NCBI GenBank assembly: GCA_963920665.1
Contig: OY987267.1
Location: 5,580,001-5,644,000 of the forward strand
From: Straminergon stramineum
Taxonomy: Eukaryota; Streptophyta; Bryopsida; Hypnales; Calliergonaceae
DNA length: 64,000 bases
Reading direction: 5' to 3'
The notes beneath the pieces were generated by a model. That model saw only the letters and a list, made by a program, of their open reading frames with translations, did no database searches and was not told the DNA's origin. The position numbers were made by a program, and so were the translations under genes. Below, one piece after another: positions 10,351-21,623 of this stretch. Positions within the stretch are counted from its first letter, which is position 1; every line of letters starts with the position of its first letter.

Positions 10351-11970
10351 CACTAGAAGGAACCCATGTTTTTTCTGACAAGTCCACAAATGTGGCTAGA
10401 GGTTTAATCAAACATCAAGCATATCTATTGTGGATGTTTAGAAAAATCCATCAAGATTGACATGGCAAAAATACTAGAAAATTTGAAAAAATATGCCTTG
10501 TTCTGAGAAGAACATCATAAGAAATACAATCACAAAAGGGACCAAAAGTGCACCATGCGGTAGCCACATTACCTCCATGTAAGTGCCATGCGGGCAACAA
10601 TGCCACATGGGATTTTTTTCACCCAACTCAGAGATGATGTGGCAACTGACATAGCACTTGACATCACAATGTCTAAGAAGATTAATAGTGTTTTAAACAA
10701 CGTCAACGTAGATGTCAAGAAGAATTTCATATTGTTTTTAGTGACATCAACTTTGATGTCAAGACATTTTTTGAGACATAAGATTTGACATCAATGACAT
10801 TTTTTGAAACATTTTAGGACATCAACTTTGATGCACCATATAATATAGGCCATACATGATGTACCATACATTTTACACAATATGCCATACATTGCACATC
10901 ATATACAATATACTGTACTTGGTATTTGTGTGGCATGGCTTGAAAAGCCACTTATTGTGAGTATATTGACAAAAGAAGACAAGCTATTTATACAAGTGGG
11001 TACATGGTAGGAGGGAAGACAAACCATATGGGATATATGAATTTTTTGAATTATTTAAAGTTGTTTAAGTTGATGTCACAAAAAGATCTAGATGTCTCAA
11101 TTGATGTTTTAATTGATATTGCAAAAAATCTTTGAAAGTTTTAGTTGATGTCCTAGTTGAAGTCTTAGTTCATGTATACAAAAATATTATTCAAATTTTC
11201 AAATGGTGTCAAAGTCTACTAACATGGCATGCCACTTCATCGTTGTGGATGCCATATCAAAAAAGAATGGATTCAATATAGACTACAACAAATAAATAAA
11301 TCATTTTTCAGAAACTCAATATGTCTTGTTGTTTACAAGAAGGTAAATACAAGAACTTCAATGAGAATAAGATGAATTGAATTTCATACATTGTTGAAAA
11401 AATGATCTTCTAAAATTGAGAACAATTTATATTCAATTCTAAAGTATATGGGACCATGGAAATACATAATTATGGAAATGAAATAATGAAAAATGCATTA
11501 AAATAATTGTTTAAGACTTGCTAATATAATTAGAGCTACATTGGAAGTGCAATGGAAAATGTAATCATTCTACTATTTTTTTCCATCAATGTAATTATTT
11601 TTTAAAAGACTCTAAGGAGCTACCAATCATCTGTCTTTTTAATTTCCATGTGGTCTTTATTTTACACTAGCCCACAATAACTTCTACTAAGTTACCCGCT
11701 ATTAAACTGAAATTCCTTGCCAACATGGCATGTTGTTGTTTTATTAGACGTTGTATAGAACGCAACTATGTTTTTTTCAACATCTTCCTACACATCACTA
11801 TTGCATAAGACATCAACTCATTCTGCTAGAGACATCCAAACATTCTCTGAAACTTCCAACTTGATTTTGCCTCCATGTTGGCAATCCCATCTTCTTGTTT
11901 CTGTTCTAGAAAACATTTTTGTTTGTTGCTAACATCCAAAAAAACAATGGCTTTTAGTCTTCTACTAGTG
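10351..11970. mobile_element. non-autonomous CACTA (En/Spm-type) transposon, 1620 bp
   Basis: It begins CACTAGAAGG and ends CTTCTACTAGTG, with the 3-bp duplication TAT at 10348-10350 and 11971-11973. Without it the flanks give GGTAATAT-GTAATAATCAAC, matching the neighbouring repeat unit. A 5'-CACTA end and 3-bp duplication are the hallmarks of the CACTA superfamily. Inside are many copies of GACATCAACT or its complement AGTTGATGTC (10650-11180), typical of subterminal transposase-binding repeats. No transposase ORF is present, so mobility would need an autonomous partner. Confidence 0.85.
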
Positions 11971-12493
11971 TATGTAATAATCAACCTCTGTAGAAAGAGA
12001 ATGAGTCCTGGCCAAATTTAATGAATCTAGTTTTTTGCTTTCATTGTCGCATCAACCAAAGGGCATATTGGTATATTCTTATTAAAAAAGGAGATGTACC
12101 ACAAGGTTGTAAAATGTTAAGATTTGACAATCTTGATCTAGTTTGGAAAAGAAGGTAATATATAATAATCAACTAGGATAAAAAGAAAATAAATCCTTGC
12201 CAAAGTCAATAATCCTAATTTTTTGTTTTCATTGTCACATTAGCTAGAGGACATATCAGCATATGCCTATTGAAAAAAAATGTACCATAGGGTTGTAAAA
12301 CATTATGATTTGATGGTCTTGATCTAGTTTAGAGAAAAAGGTAATATCTAATATCTAACTAAGGTAAAAGAGAAAGAATCCTTGCCAAAGTCAATAACCC
12401 TAATTTGTTGCTTTCATTGTCACATGAGCCATATGCCATATTCTTATTGAAAAGGAAGATGTCTAGTAGGGTCATCATTGTTTAAGATTTGAT

Positions 12494-12719
12494 CACTATA
12501 AGAGAAAGGGGTTTTTTAAGTGAGTTTTTAAGTATAGTCCTAAGCATAAGATTTTTAGTAATGACCTTTAAGGAAATTTTTCATAAAAATTTACTAGAGA
12601 TATATGTGTTTTTAGTAAATTTTTACTGAAAATCTCCTCTAAGGTCATTACCTAAAATCTTGTGTATAGGACTATACTTAAAAACTCACTTAACCCACCC
12701 ACCCCCTTCTCATGTAGTG
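12494..12719. mobile_element. 226-bp CACTA-type MITE
   Basis: The two halves are inverted copies over about 95 bp each. The left starts CACTATAAGAGAAAGGGG; the right, reverse-complemented, starts CACTACATGAGAAGGGGG. Both share AAGTGAGTTTTTAAGTATAG and GTAATGACCTT. GAT is duplicated at 12491-12493 and 12720-12722. Joining the flanks restores AAGATTTGAT-GAGCTTGATCTAG, as in the other repeat units. It has no coding capacity. Confidence 0.88.
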
Positions 12720-12770
12720 GATGAGCTTGATCTAGTGTGGAAAAGAAGGTAATAGCCATCTTGGGCCTCC

Positions 12771-13852
12771 TAGGCCTACACATGATGGTCTTTGTCTTGC
12801 TCTTGTTGTAGTATCCAATGATAAGAATTCAAGAACTATATTTTTATAAGTGGATATTTTTTATAAACATCAATCCCAAATTTGGACATAATAAAAGAGG
12901 GTTACTAACACTTCTTGATTTCTATCCAATTTTGAAAATTACTTATCTAATATACAAACCTAACCTAAGTTCTTGTCATGTTAGTATGACCTTGAAGTTT
13001 ATGAGATTAATTCAACGCGTAAACCAATTAGATGATGCAAGAAACACTTGTACTATTTGGAATTTTTTATAAAATCAAGAAAAATATGAAAAATTTATGC
13101 AACACTAAGAATGATTTTGTCCAAGAAATGGAAATCTATAAAAATATTCTCTAAACTTATGCACAAAAAAGAGAAACTAAAGATTTCAAGATAATGGATA
13201 TTTGTATATTTTTATTTTTAGAAAATAAAAATATTCGTAAAATAAAAAATATTATATTATCCTTTTTTCTGGAATCTAAAGGAGTTTTTTATTAACTAGT
13301 TACACCTTATTGAAAAAAATTCTACAATCCTTATGTTGATATAAATATAGCAAATTTTGAACACAATCATGTAAAAGATAGAAAAATATTATTTAAAGAA
13401 ATCCTTTCATCCCTTTATGTTATCCTTATTAGTGACCTCAAATTCTAATTTGTAGCTTCCAATTTATTTTTTGGGTCCAAATTAGTACTACAACCCTCTG
13501 AAATGGTTTAGGGTGACATCCACATGTTACTTTAAAACTATACAATGTTTATATTAGATTTATGTACCTCAATGGTGAATTTTGAGTCTTTTGGACCTAT
13601 AAAGCAAAAGTTATGGCCAAAAATCATATTGCCCTACAATAGGTGACAAGAAATAGTGCAAGTATTTCTTGTAATTGCCCCATTTTGGTCCTCAAAAAAT
13701 TATATCACGTCTTCATATTCTTTGTCCATATTGAATGAAGAATGTTTTGTTAGAAATCTTCTAGGATAATTCTCAAGTAAAACATTGTTCATCTTATCTA
13801 TAGACTTGGACAACTTTTCTTAATAAAGGTGATCCACAAGAATATATAAATT
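12771..13852. other. AT-rich intergenic DNA with a degraded dispersed repeat
   Basis: No convincing ORF. Phrases around 13440-13680 (GTTATGGCCAAAAA, CAAGTATTTCTTG) recur in degenerate form at 32090-32390, so part of this is an old dispersed repeat. Nothing else is recognised. Confidence 0.5.
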
Positions 13853-15195
13853 CACTAGAAAAAAAATGAAGGGTTTTGCGACTACAAAAAACAACTAGTT
13901 TTGAGTTGCATAGGACATTTTGCAACTAGTGCTAATTTGGAGCCCCCAGTTGCAATAGACAAGTTGCATGTAGGATTGTAGTTGCAAGTCGTAGTAGCCT
14001 ATTTGGAACTTCATTGATGAACTTTTCTGACATGGTTGCTTATGTGGTATTTGCTACCACATGAGCTTAGTTACTCAATTGAAGAGTTGTGCAACTTATT
14101 GGCAACTCATTTGCGACTAATGTATGATTTGTTTGCAACTCATTTGTGACTTCATTGCAACTTATCTATAACTTCATTGTGACTCATACGTGACTTCATT
14201 GAAACTTATCTATGACTTCATCGCAACTCATCACAAGTTCAATGCGATTTATCTATAACTCGTTTGCAACTTGTCTAGGACTTGTAGATTTGTAAATTTT
14301 GAAATTTTAATCTGAAGGATTCATAGAATTGTAGATTTCAGATCTAGATTTTTTTAAATTTCAAAAATTATAATATTGGTTTTTAATAGATTTCATTGGT
14401 TTCAAGAATTTTACAATTTCATAGGTTTTACAATTTTTGGATTTTAAATATTTTTAGACTTCTATAGACTATAGAAATCCATAAAATGTAGAAATATACA
14501 AAATATATAAATCTTTGAATTCTACTGACAAAACTCATTACATTAGAATACAACAACTTATATGTCTTACATGTCCAACCTAATGGTACTCTTCACAATT
14601 GATATGGTATAATTGATATTAGACAATTTGAAAATGACCTCGGAAATGACTAATAATTGAACAAAAAATGACTTCAAAAACAACTAGGAAATGACTAGGA
14701 AATGACTAGAAATGACTAGAAATGACTTTGACACAACTTGGAAACGACTCAGAATTAACTAGAAAACAACTAGAAATTGACTAGGAAACAACTAGCCTCA
14801 TTTTACAATTGCAATTGCTTTCTAGTCGTTTCCTAGTTGTTTTTGGCTACTGGAAATTGATATTATGGATTCCACATAGCATAGACTTGTTCACATCGAC
14901 AACTATGATGAATATTAGATGGAGAATAATTCACATTCATTCCGAAGTTGAACTTTATTACAACTCTCGTAATCCTACACTCCATTATATGACTGCTATG
15001 CAACTAAAACAATGTTTTCACTTTATTCTACAACTACTTTGCAACTAAAACATTGAACTATTATTGTATAACAATGACATCAAATAATGACTTAAGAATT
15101 TGGTGCAAATAGAGAGGGCTACAGTCACAGGATAGTTGTACATGAGACTTAGTTGCATTTTAGTTGATTGTGGCGGACACATTTTTCTTCTAGTA
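13853..15195. mobile_element. CACTA-like non-autonomous transposon, ~1.34 kb
   Basis: The left end reads CACTAGAAAAAAAATG; the right end, reverse-complemented, reads TACTAGAAGAAAAATG (14 of 16 match, terminal C changed). Flanks are ATT at 13850-13852 and ATC at 15196-15198, a 3-bp duplication with one change. The interior is packed with AGTTGCAA/TTGCAACT and related GACTCAT/AACTCATT phrases (13900-14285, 15040-15170). An AAATGACTAG series at 14640-14800 faces its complement at 14818-14840. These fit CACTA subterminal repeats. No transposase frame was found. Confidence 0.68.
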
Positions 15196-16540
15196 ATCAA
15201 CAAGTTAAGCTTTCAATAGACTTAGGCCCACTTTACTCCAAAAACATAGGGACTAGAAAATTAAGAAGTCTCCTTCTCCAAGCCCCCAAAACCTTCAAAA
15301 ATTTGCCATTGAAAACAATGAAAAGTCTTCCATTAAGGTAGTTTGCTCTTAAAGCGACCGTTTAAGGGCTGGTCAGCCTTTTCGAAATTTCTTAGATGGA
15401 CGGAATTATTTTTCCTTATTTTTCACTTGAAAAAAAATTGATGTGGAATCTAACCCAAGTGGTTTCATATTTTTTGGATCATTTTTGAATTACTTATGAA
15501 TTTTCAAAGAATTTTGTGGTAGGCACCTATTTTGGATCGTAGGCCTTGCAAAACCCACACACGCAATCTGAAAAAAGATATGGCTTGACCCAAAAAATGG
15601 CACTACAACATCGAAAAAGTAATATACAAGGTTCTTAAATGCAACCATTACTAAATTTAAATGGACTCTTAATTCTTTTGACATTTGTAATAAGGCAATT
15701 GGGCAATCAATTCTCATTTAGAAAAAATAAAAAGACACACCTTGGCTTTGAAATGGACCCTCTTTGACTCTTATTCTATCCATTCCCAAAGTATGAATCA
15801 ATACCTGACAAATCTTAATTATGCTCTAACATTTGTAGCAATCCATTTTACAACCATTGATTATCCATTTCATAGGGACCTACTAGGTGGTTTGAAGAAG
15901 ATGGTGGCAATAAAAGCAAACTACCTTAGCATTGATGGCCATTGGATTGGTGTAAACCTCTAAGAATGAATGAAATGATAAACATATAACAACATATTGA
16001 AAAATAGTATTTTTTAACCAAGATTACTATAATTTTAGTCATTCACTCAAACCTACCTTTTTGAGGTGGATTTGATTATAATTCTAGGGGTATTAAGATT
16101 TGAAGACTTTTATTGCCACAAAGGGAAAAAAATGTGTTCCACATCATTGGGCCTTCTTGGAGACCCAAGACCTCTTATTTCATGGGTGTAAAATCATTTT
16201 TCTAAGGCCTTCTCAATTGAAACCAATTGAAACCTTCAAAAATTTGTCCCTCTCACCTCTAGATTTGGTGTAAAATGAGTGTTAGGTATTGTAAGTGAAG
16301 GGCATGATCAGAAACTCTCTACCAAATACTGTTGTTTTTCCAAAAAGTAAAGTACAACAAATGCTAAAAAGAAAGTTCTCCAATGGTCTTTTCTTCACCA
16401 TGCAATTTTTTTGTTTTTTGAAAAAAGAATTTTCCTAAATTTTTTTGGTTTATATTTGTTATTAGAAATTGCTAAACCTACCCTACAACTATGGTAGTCA
16501 ACCAATCCTTTTACCCTTAAAGCCTTGGGGCATGATTTGA
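15196..16540. other. intergenic, no gene recognised
   Basis: AT-rich DNA with only short unsupported frames (a 75-codon minus frame at 15490-15717 and a 73-codon plus frame at 15742-15963). No domain, splice pattern or repeat structure was found. Confidence 0.5.
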
Positions 16541-17628
16541 GGCCATTTTTCACTTTTGGACAAACCTTTATTGGTGCAATATTTGTCAAATTCATGTGAA
16601 AATTTTACAAGAGGTGTGTTTCACTACTAGTTTGATGCCTAAAACATTTTACAACAATTCAAGTTGTGGGTAAGAAGTTAATATGCCTCAAAAAGATGTT
16701 TTTTTAGTTATGGGCAATTTTAGGCAACAAAGATTGAAAGGTCCAATTGGTCTGAAATTTTTCATACATACTCTCAACAAGCTTGTTAACTTAACCTCCA
16801 AAGTTGAAAAGCATATGAGAACATGATTTTGACTTATTAGCGTTTGAAATTGGGCTTTGTAAGTTTTGAATATTGCCCAAATGAGGAAAATTTATTTTTA
16901 GACACTTATAAGTCAAATCTTATTCTCGTATGCTTTTCAACTTTGGAGGTTAAGTTAACAAGCTTGGTGAGAGTATCTATGAAAAAATTTAGACCAATTG
17001 AACCTTTCTATCATTGTTGCTTGAAACTAAGGTAGCAAACCCATTTGAACACTACCCCATTTCTATAATATAGGTTGATCTATTTCTAATCAACTCTTGT
17101 TTTGGTAATAGCTCACGTAGAGTAAGACCATCATGAACATCAATAATGTCCAAGAAGTGTACATTATAAGCATAGAATGATCACATGTACATTGAAAGTC
17201 ACAATTATCACTTACATCGATTTTGTAATGAGCCTATGGCCAAAAATAGAATGACCTATATAACAAAAATGGGTTTCACAAAATCTTCATGAAAAAAATT
17301 TATGGTAATTTCGTTTTTGAGGACAAAAATGTAAAAAAATTTCAAATCTGTCTGAAATCTATTTCACTACATGAGGAAATTTTTTCCCTCACCAAACCCA
17401 TCTACAACTATGCTCACTTCCTTAAGTGGTCAGAAATAAGTTGTAAGCTCTTACCTATAACTTAAAAAAATGTCTTTCTGGGGCATAACTTTTCAACCAC
17501 AACTTGAATTGTTGTAAATTTTCTAGGCATCATCAAGTTAGTAGGGAATTACACCTCTCAGAAAAATTTCACATGAATCTAACCAATATTGGCCCAGTAA
17601 GTGCCTTCCCCAAAGTGAAAAATGGCAT
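16541..17628. repeat. large asymmetric foldback (inverted repeat)
   Basis: The arm at 16541-16840 matches the reverse complement of 16905-17628 in two blocks. The outer block (16541-16730 with 17450-17628) shares GCCATTTTTCAC, AATTCATGTGAAA and ACAACAATTCAAGTTGTGG. The inner block (16725-16840 with 16905-17035) shares CAAGCTTGTTAACTTAACC and CCAAAGTTGAAAAGCATA. About 400 bp of the right arm (17040-17450) has no partner on the left. Two antisense frames that both read MNLTNI...PKVKNG are simply the two arms and not a gene pair. Confidence 0.85.
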
Positions 17629-17647
17629 CAGATCCAGTGTTTTTTTT

Positions 17648-17667
17648 TCTGGCGATTTATCGCCAGA
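17648..17667. repeat. perfect 9-bp-arm palindrome with 2-base loop
   Basis: TCTGGCGAT, TT, ATCGCCAGA, just outside the right arm of the foldback and preceded by a T-run. As a transcript it would form a tight hairpin. No function is assigned. Confidence 0.7.
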
Positions 17668-17919
17668 TCTGTCAGAATCTGACCACTGTGAATCTGTCCC
17701 TCCAAAATCTGGCCTATGCAGTGAAGCCAACACAGGGGACACTAGTCCAAAAAGAAAACACTGATTCAGATCACGTCTCAAGGCTTTAAGGGTTCATTAA
17801 CCTTTCTCTCTGTGAAACTATGTTAGCTCACCGACCACTATTATCAGTCACACTCTTCTGGGTAATCAATTAGTTGCCCATTACCTTCGTAGCAATTTAC
17901 AGTCAAATGGATCTGAAAT

Positions 17920-18205
17920 ATCATACTTGCAAACTTGGAACTGATGTTATCATACCAACAGATCCGATCGATCAACGCATGAAACTGTACATCTCTGAAA
18001 AATCATACTCTTCACACTGTTTGTGAATTCAATCTAAGTTACATGGACCATTCAAGCAGTCCTGCATAACTGTTTGCCCTGGATTACGTACAACACTCAC
18101 CTAAACTCCCAAGAAATTGAAAGACTCTCTAGTCGCACTGTGTGGGAACAAAGTGAATTTGGTTTTGGACATTGTCATATATAGATGACTTCAGTAGCCC
18201 TGTTG
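17920..18205 (-). pseudogene. duplicated relic of the 3' end of the aspartic protease gene
   Basis: This stretch aligns with 18222-18507 at an offset of about 302 bp. Shared phrases include CATTCAAGCAG, CTGTTTGCCCTGGATTAC, GGGAACAAAG and GGACATTGTCAT. The second copy is the real gene's 3' flank plus its last codons. On the minus strand the relic still reads a C-terminus like the gene's (DNVQNQIHFVPTQCD then stop, against DNVHNQIGFVPSQCK). The likeness ends after about 25 codons, so only the tail of a former tandem copy, or a local duplication, remains. Confidence 0.8.
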
Positions 18206-18430
18206 AATTGGTAAATAATATACCATGGATTGCTTGCAAACTTTGAACTGATATAAACATACCAAGAAAGAGATCGATCCAAGCATGAAACTGTACGTCT
18301 GTGCAAGATCATACACCTTTATACTAATTGTGATTTCAATCTACATGAAGCATTCAAGCAGCCCTGCATTCCTGTTTGCCCTGGATTACTGCACTTCCCC
18401 CACCCCACCACCAAGAGACTGAAAAACTAG

Positions 18431-21400
18431 CTACTTGCACTGGCTGGGAACAAAGCCAATTTGATTGTGGACATTGTCATAGATGACACGGTAGCCCTGT
18501 TGTTGGATGTTCCCAATGATGGAGGGACCATTCGTACCAGCAAAAGCAAAGCAGTACGTGTTGGAGTTGTCCACGGGGATGAGATAATTAGCCGCAGGCA
18601 GCCGCAGATCAGCACCGCCTTGGAAATGCAGCGTGACAGTGGGCACATCCACCGACGCCATTCCTGACAAGTCGTAGCATGTGTCAAAGAGAGAGAATCC
18701 TGCCGTGGGCACGAGGTTCGTGGTGCCAGCACGAAAAGCATCACGAAGAGAGGCGTAAGCAGCGTTCTGGAGGCGCGTCACGGACGTGCCGGAGTCGATG
18801 ATCACGCCACCGTTACCAAGGGAGTCCAGCTGAAATGCGTTCGTAGGGATGGTGACCCGAGTCCCGCCCACGCTGAGCCCCATCATCTGAAGGTAGTAGA
18901 ACGTGGGCACGCGTGCGTTCGAGGCTTGGGGTGTGAACCTGGCAAATGGAAATGAATTCGGCACGAGATTTAGCCGAAAGTCTACTAGATTTTGGAGGGT
19001 TTAGCAACCTTTTTAGCAAAGTTTTTAGCTACAAGCAACAATTTGGAAAATGCATTAGCAAAGGTTTGGATCATGCCTTAGCAAGGGTTTGGAAGATGAT
19101 CTATGAACTTCTTTTAGCTAACTTGAAAACTTGAGAATATACTTCAGCAAACATGCAACGTTTCTCAGCAAACGGGTTCAAAAATGTTGTTCACTTTGGA
19201 CAACTTTTAGTAGCAACTTTGAATGTCAACTTTGGAATCACGTTCTGGTGTTATCAGCAACGTTCAAACGTTGCTATAATCGGTTCTGTAGGGGATGAAT
19301 TCTAGTTGTGCGTACGAGAGATTATCCTTCATTAATTTCATAATTCAAGGAGCTTATAGGCGCAGTTAGCCAATAAAAAAAAATTGACATGAATTTCCTA
19401 CCAAAAATGAACCGAACGTACCACATATACGAGATTACTATAAACATTTAGGAAATCAAAAGTTGAAGGCTTGGCTGTTCTAAGTTTGCTAATTTGAAAC
19501 AGCATATCAAGGATATCACTGACCTGGCACCGGTGGATGGCACCGCAGCGTCACCGAAGATGAGTGAGGATCCTTCTGATGAGTCGGTCTCGCGATCGGT
19601 GAGGCAGTAGGAGAAGCGGCCACCCATGAGTGGATCTACGTGGTTGGGAAATGCCAGTGGGCCTTTTCCCAATCCTAGAAGCCCGGCTGCTCCCACGAAG
19701 TACCCTTCGTTGTCGTGGCCGCACCCCAGCGGAATCTTGCTCAACACCACTTGTCCCACTCCTGACGAAGAGTTTAGGGATACAGCGTCCGTCGCGAATT
19801 CCCCCGTGGTGAATGACCCGTCGCCATAGTCCACCTGCCAAAAAAACACAATTCAGGCACCAAAACAAGAAGATTAAATAACTTTAGCCCACAGTCCAGC
19901 GAGAATGAAAAGTCAGTTGGAATAATTCTACTAACTAAACTACGTACGTGGGCACAGGGGTTGCTACCCTTGAATTGGTTCTCCCTTGACTGAAAACATA
20001 GAAGACCATTTTCTCATCGATTTCCGGACAACTCGCTAGCACACTTATTAGAGGAAGTACAGAGTTGTGATTGGAACCTGGTACAGGCATTTGTTTCCGG
20101 AGCATCCGCTGACATCCAAGTTGAGGCAAAGCTTGCTGTTGCAGTCAAGCGAACTGTATGTGGAGGAGCGGGAAGGGTCGAATACAGCATCAGTTTGGTG
20201 GTAGCAATTGGTGCAGGGAGAGCATTGCAGCCACAAGATGTCACTTCCAGTGTCGAGCACCAGGTACATGCTCTTGGGGGGTGTACCCACGGAGACGCGG
20301 ATGAAGTACTCTCCACTCCCCAAACTAAGACCTGAAATCACTGGCGCCTGAAAGTCCTGCGAGCCTGGGATCTTTGTCTGATGGCTGAACGTTGTTGAGA
20401 CTCCGTTCACCATCTGGTTGATTCTGCCCTGGATGGAATCCACTCGCAGTGTGTCCCTGAGAATGGTGTCTTGCATCCTCTCCTGGCGAGTCCTGCTGCT
20501 CTGTCGGAACGGAGACGAGGGGGCATTTCTGCATCATCGATATTTCACGTGGATCTCAATTAGAAGAAAACTTTGCAGATATGGATCCAAGCATTCCACT
20601 TAGCTCCCATCCATGTGTCAAATTTTATCAAGTTTCAAAGTCTATTACCCATTAAGGATTTTTCTATCATATGCATTGTCCCTCATGTAAAACCAAAAAT
20701 CGCTAGCCAGGGGTTGTGCAATTGTGAATACAGAGAACTTAGAGTTCAGAGGTCAAAGTGGCAATTATGGAATTTCTTCTGATGGGCACATCTGGTGCCT
20801 CCTATGATATGAGGTAATAACTCCGTTCAGTCAAAGGTAACCACAATGTTCAATTTGGGTTGAAAGCACTTGACTGTGAAACGGGGAAATCATCAGCAAA
20901 TTGGAGAGAGAACCTTGGAAATTGATATTCAACAGGAATACTGAATTTTTTAAAGAAGCTTTAGACAACGGAATAGGGAGATTAATCATGGTGAGCAGGC
21001 AACACATGGGAAGACCTCCCCATCATACATAGGGAGGCTTCTCTTCAGTTTACTACTTGCAAGGTGCTCATATTTTGCATTGCATCAAGTACCCCAACTG
21101 CTTACACCGTATTATGCATAAGGCTTGATTAAATCCTCCAAATTACAGAGGAATCGAAGTTTCAAAGAGAAAAAGTTGGAATAGTTATTACCTGTGCACG
21201 ATGTTCGCGCGCAGCGACGCTCCCTCTCCAGCAGGTTGATTTGCTCGCGAGGTTGGGAAAGTTCTAGCCATGGGTTTGATGTCGTAGTGCCGGGTGCCCA
21301 GCGGCTGAGCTTGTTGTTTCCCATTCAACAACTCAAGCGAATTGCGGTTTAGGGAATCTGAAAGAAAACTGGGTCGGTGGAACTCTCTGGCTGCCGCGTT

Positions 21401-21484
21401 CACAACCAGCAGAGCCAGAATAAGGAGAAGAAGACTTGGGACACCACGAAACCATAGCTCACATGGAGAAGGTATCCTTGTCAT
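18431..21484 (-). CDS. nepenthesin-type aspartic protease (ASPG1-like), four exons, 520 aa
   Basis: Join on the minus strand: 21484-21192, 20528-20078, 19834-19524, 18938-18431 (1563 nt). All introns are GT-AG (CAG/GTAAT, CAG/GTTCC, CAG/GTCAG donors) and every junction keeps phase. The start is the first ATG, followed by a signal peptide (Leu/Val-rich residues about 13-32). A propeptide follows to about 160. Catalytic motifs are DTGS at D190 and DSGTS at D400, with YGDGS (from Y251) as the flap. A Cys-rich nepenthesin insert (CSPCTNC to CLYQ, about 200-248) precedes the flap. The family is A1B pepsin-like, usually secreted to apoplast or vacuole and active at acid pH; the substrate is unknown. 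Length is normal for the family. A tandem relic of its 3' end lies just downstream, so the locus has undergone local duplication. Confidence 0.9.
18939..19523 (-). other. intron 3 of the protease gene, AGCAA-rich
   Basis: The plus strand repeats TTAGCAA/CAGCAAAC/AGCAAC from 19008 to 19275 and includes the perfect palindrome AGCAACGTTCAAACGTTGCT at 19256-19275. This composition differs from the flanking exons and other introns, and suggests an inserted element. GAATTCGGCACGAG sits at 18954-18967, 16 bases from the exon 4 junction. Confidence 0.55.
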
Positions 21485-21623
21485 TGTGATGCAGACAACG
21501 CTCTGTCTTCCTTCCCCCGAGGGCTAGCTACAACTGTGGTCGCTCACGACATCTAACTCAATTGTGGCTATGATACGCAAATTTAGCCCAAATTAGTGGG
21601 TCGATCAATTGCACAAACCCTGG

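Larger units (their letters stand above)
9514..12770. repeat. tandem array of a ~188-bp repeat, ~5.5 copies, interrupted by three insertions
   Basis: Each unit opens with a variant of GGGCATATTGGCATATTC, then GAAGATGTACCAYARGG, TTGTAAAAYATTAAGATTTGA, CTTGATCTAGTTTGGA, a purine-rich stretch and TTTTTTGCTTTCATTGTCGCATCA. With insertions removed, units start at 9514, 10062, 10250, 12061, 12249 and about 12427. Lengths are about 187, 188, 188, 188 and 178, and the sixth unit is partial. Copies diverge by a modest amount. No ORF spans units. The insertions are at 9554-9914, 10351-11970 and 12494-12719. Confidence 0.9.

Noticed and set aside
16395..17781. Two opposing frames that both contain MNLTNI and PKVKNG
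   Set aside because: They are the two arms of the 16541-17628 inverted repeat read on opposite strands, not a divergent gene pair.
18427..20537. Alternative frames of 100 codons or more overlapping the protease exons (for example 18427-18744, 19551-19868, 20014-20316)
   Set aside because: They are shadows of GC-rich exons; only the frame with DTGS, YGDGS and DSGTS splices in phase.
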